A stretch of 45,028 nucleotides of DNA from Planctomycetota bacterium (GTDB taxonomy: Bacteria > Planctomycetota > UBA8108 > JACQVS01): assembly GCA_016209605.1 (NCBI GenBank), contig JACQVS010000209.1, positions 1 through 45,028 on the forward strand, written 5' to 3'. Positions 43,864-45,028 of the stretch are shown here, one piece after another. Within the stretch, counting starts at the first letter, position 1. Each line of letters opens with the position of its first letter. The notes beneath the pieces are model-generated. The model worked only from the letters and a program-made list of their open reading frames with translations, made no database searches and was not told the origin of the DNA. The position numbers were made by a program, and so were the translations under genes.

Positions 43864-45028
43864 TTATTTGCAAAGGGGTGGAGTCAAGCAACTCAGCTCA
43901 TCCAACGTTGGGTCAACGCCACAAGCCAGCGGCCCAGGTGGAGGTAGCTCCGGTCCGCCGCGGAACTCCCACAGAAGGGAATATACCGCGTCGGTGATAT
44001 CCAGAGCGCCGGAATCATCCGCATCGGCGGCATCCAGGCAATTGGGTTGAGTGCCGCCAAGAAAGAGGGCCATGAGCGTGTAAACAGCATCGGATGGGTC
44101 CACCGTTCCATCAGCGTTCGAGTCGCCGCGGCGGAACCTCGTCGAGCCAGCTTCGCCGTAGATGACAAATACCCTTCCCGGCCTGAAGACGCCCGGATTG
44201 TTGATATCCCATCTTCCGCCAATCTCCGCCATGGCGAAATCATCCAGGCCATCACCATTGACGTCCCCGGAGCTCTTCACCTGGTTCATGAACGGATTCG
44301 GACTGGAATTGTCGATTTTTAATCCCTTTCCGCCCAACCGCTCCAGATCGATGCGATCAGGGAGGGTCTCCGCCCCGAACACCACGTAGAAGCTCGCCGG
44401 ACCGGGACTTGTCCTGGTTATGGACCCCGCGGCAGCGATCAGAAGATCATCGAACCCATCGGCGTTGAAGTCTCCCGCGGGACCCACCTGCCCGGTTCGG
44501 ATCATGGAAAGATCCCCGAAGATCCTGACGATGCCATCAGGCGCGACCGGATTCTCAACCACTCTCAGCTCGCTAGGGAGTTTGGGGCCGCCGAGGATGA
44601 GGTAGCTGACTCCCTGGTAAGCGGTGTGGACTAACCCGCCGGCTTCGACCCCCAGCAGGAAGTCGTCATAACCATCTCTATTCGCATCGCCAGCGGAAGC
44701 CACGTGGAATTCATCGGGAGACCGCTCGACACCCTCGGCCACCGTGATCGCGATCCCGCCGCCCCCGGCGAGGTAGGCATTATCCACCGGGTCGTCTTCG
44801 GCCATCTGGTCCCACGATCTCCCGAAAATAAGATAGACCAGGCCGCCGCGGTCCGACCTTGGCGCCGCAAGGAGATCCTTATAGCCATCCCCATTGACAT
44901 CGCCGGCCGAAACCAAAAGCCGGCAGAGAAATGCATCCGGCGTCGAGCCGTGGACCCGCTTGAAGTCCAGGCGAGGATTTCTGAGGTCGATAACCTTCCC
45001 CCAATTCCGGCGTGATGCTCCCTTCAGG
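43864..45028 (-). CDS. FG-GAP (integrin-alpha-like) protein with C-terminal dockerin-like domain, 5' end outside window
   Basis: The frame stays open to the right edge (about 388 codons seen), so the TTG at 44916 is not the start; upstream codons read VIDLRNPRLDFKRVHGSTPD, part of an FG-GAP blade. Blades carry SAGDVNGDGYKDLL, SAGDANRDGYDDFLLG, PAGDFNADGFDDLLIAA and SSGDVNGDGLDDFAMA calcium loops, of the integrin-alpha subtype. The C-terminal dockerin-like pair is GDSNADGTVDPSDAV and ADADDSGALDITDAV, and the protein ends in the proline/cysteine-rich tail shared with the 34775-38533 product. Probably secreted or surface exposed. Confidence 0.85.
   Translation of the reverse strand, partial: LKGASRRNWGKVIDLRNPRLDFKRVHGSTPDAFLCRLLVSAGDVNGDGYKDLLAAPRSDRGGLVYLIFGRSWDQMAEDDPVDNAYLAGGGGIAITVAEGVERSPDEFHVASAGDANRDGYDDFLLGVEAGGLVHTAYQGVSYLILGGPKLPSELRVVENPVAPDGIVRIFGDLSMIRTGQVGPAGDFNADGFDDLLIAAAGSITRTSPGPASFYVVFGAETLPDRIDLERLGGKGLKIDNSSPNPFMNQVKSSGDVNGDGLDDFAMAEIGGRWDINNPGVFRPGRVFVIYGEAGSTRFRRGDSNADGTVDPSDAVYTLMALFLGGTQPNCLDAADADDSGALDITDAVYSLLWEFRGGPELPPPGPLACGVDPTLDELSCLTPPLCK

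Overview
The window is GC-rich chromosomal DNA from an uncultured bacterium, most likely a planctomycete or close relative. The pointers are large secreted FG-GAP/VCBS repeat proteins with dockerin-like EF-hand pairs and 'DCNxNxxPDECD' calcium motifs, Ser/Thr kinases next to or fused to WD40/TPR domains, and a CHASE2 remnant. This assignment rests on gene content, not on a marker gene. No rRNA, tRNA or CRISPR array was found.

Layout. 1-8 kb: the 3' end of a GH63-like glycosidase; a small toxin-antitoxin patch (RHH pair plus an orphan HigA with its own promoter/operator) lying between broken genes; an SDR dehydrogenase; an M28 peptidase fused to a foreign tail; a threonine dehydratase-like enzyme; and a divergent kinase / membrane-WD40 pair. 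8.1-23.7 kb: a complete type 1 BREX anti-phage locus on the minus strand, transcribed brxA-brxB-brxC-(39-codon sORF)-pglX-AlbA_2 ATPase-pglZ-brxL. A tandem 21-bp palindromic repeat lies upstream of pglZ-brxL. 23.8-25.8 kb: a divergent ATPase/TOPRIM-like pair, probably a second defence module, whose second gene has an in-frame stop. 26-31.2 kb: a CecR-type TetR regulator with a clear operator, translationally coupled to an FtsX-like permease; ABC ATPase, HlyD adaptor and outer-membrane factor follow, making a self-regulated tripartite efflux operon. 31.2-38.5 kb: a frameshifted secreted protein and two giant convergent FG-GAP/dockerin proteins. 38.8-41.5 kb: a kinase-WD40-TPR signalling gene broken by an amber codon, an 11-bp tandem duplication and loss of its N-lobe. 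41.5-43.9 kb: an integrase module that appears to have truncated the kinase, with repeated putative recombination sites, an intact tyrosine recombinase, a decayed second recombinase and a palindrome-rich non-coding tract. 43.9 kb to the end: another FG-GAP/dockerin protein running off the window.

The genes fall into three working units: a BREX defence island with accessory ATPases and a neighbouring nuclease-like pair; a regulated drug/solute efflux operon; and a surface-protein/kinase background undergoing decay. The many broken genes may be real or may be assembly errors. The least conventional items are the sORF between brxC and pglX, the duplicated palindrome that splits the BREX locus into two possible transcription units, and the recombinase-site cluster with two generations of integrase.
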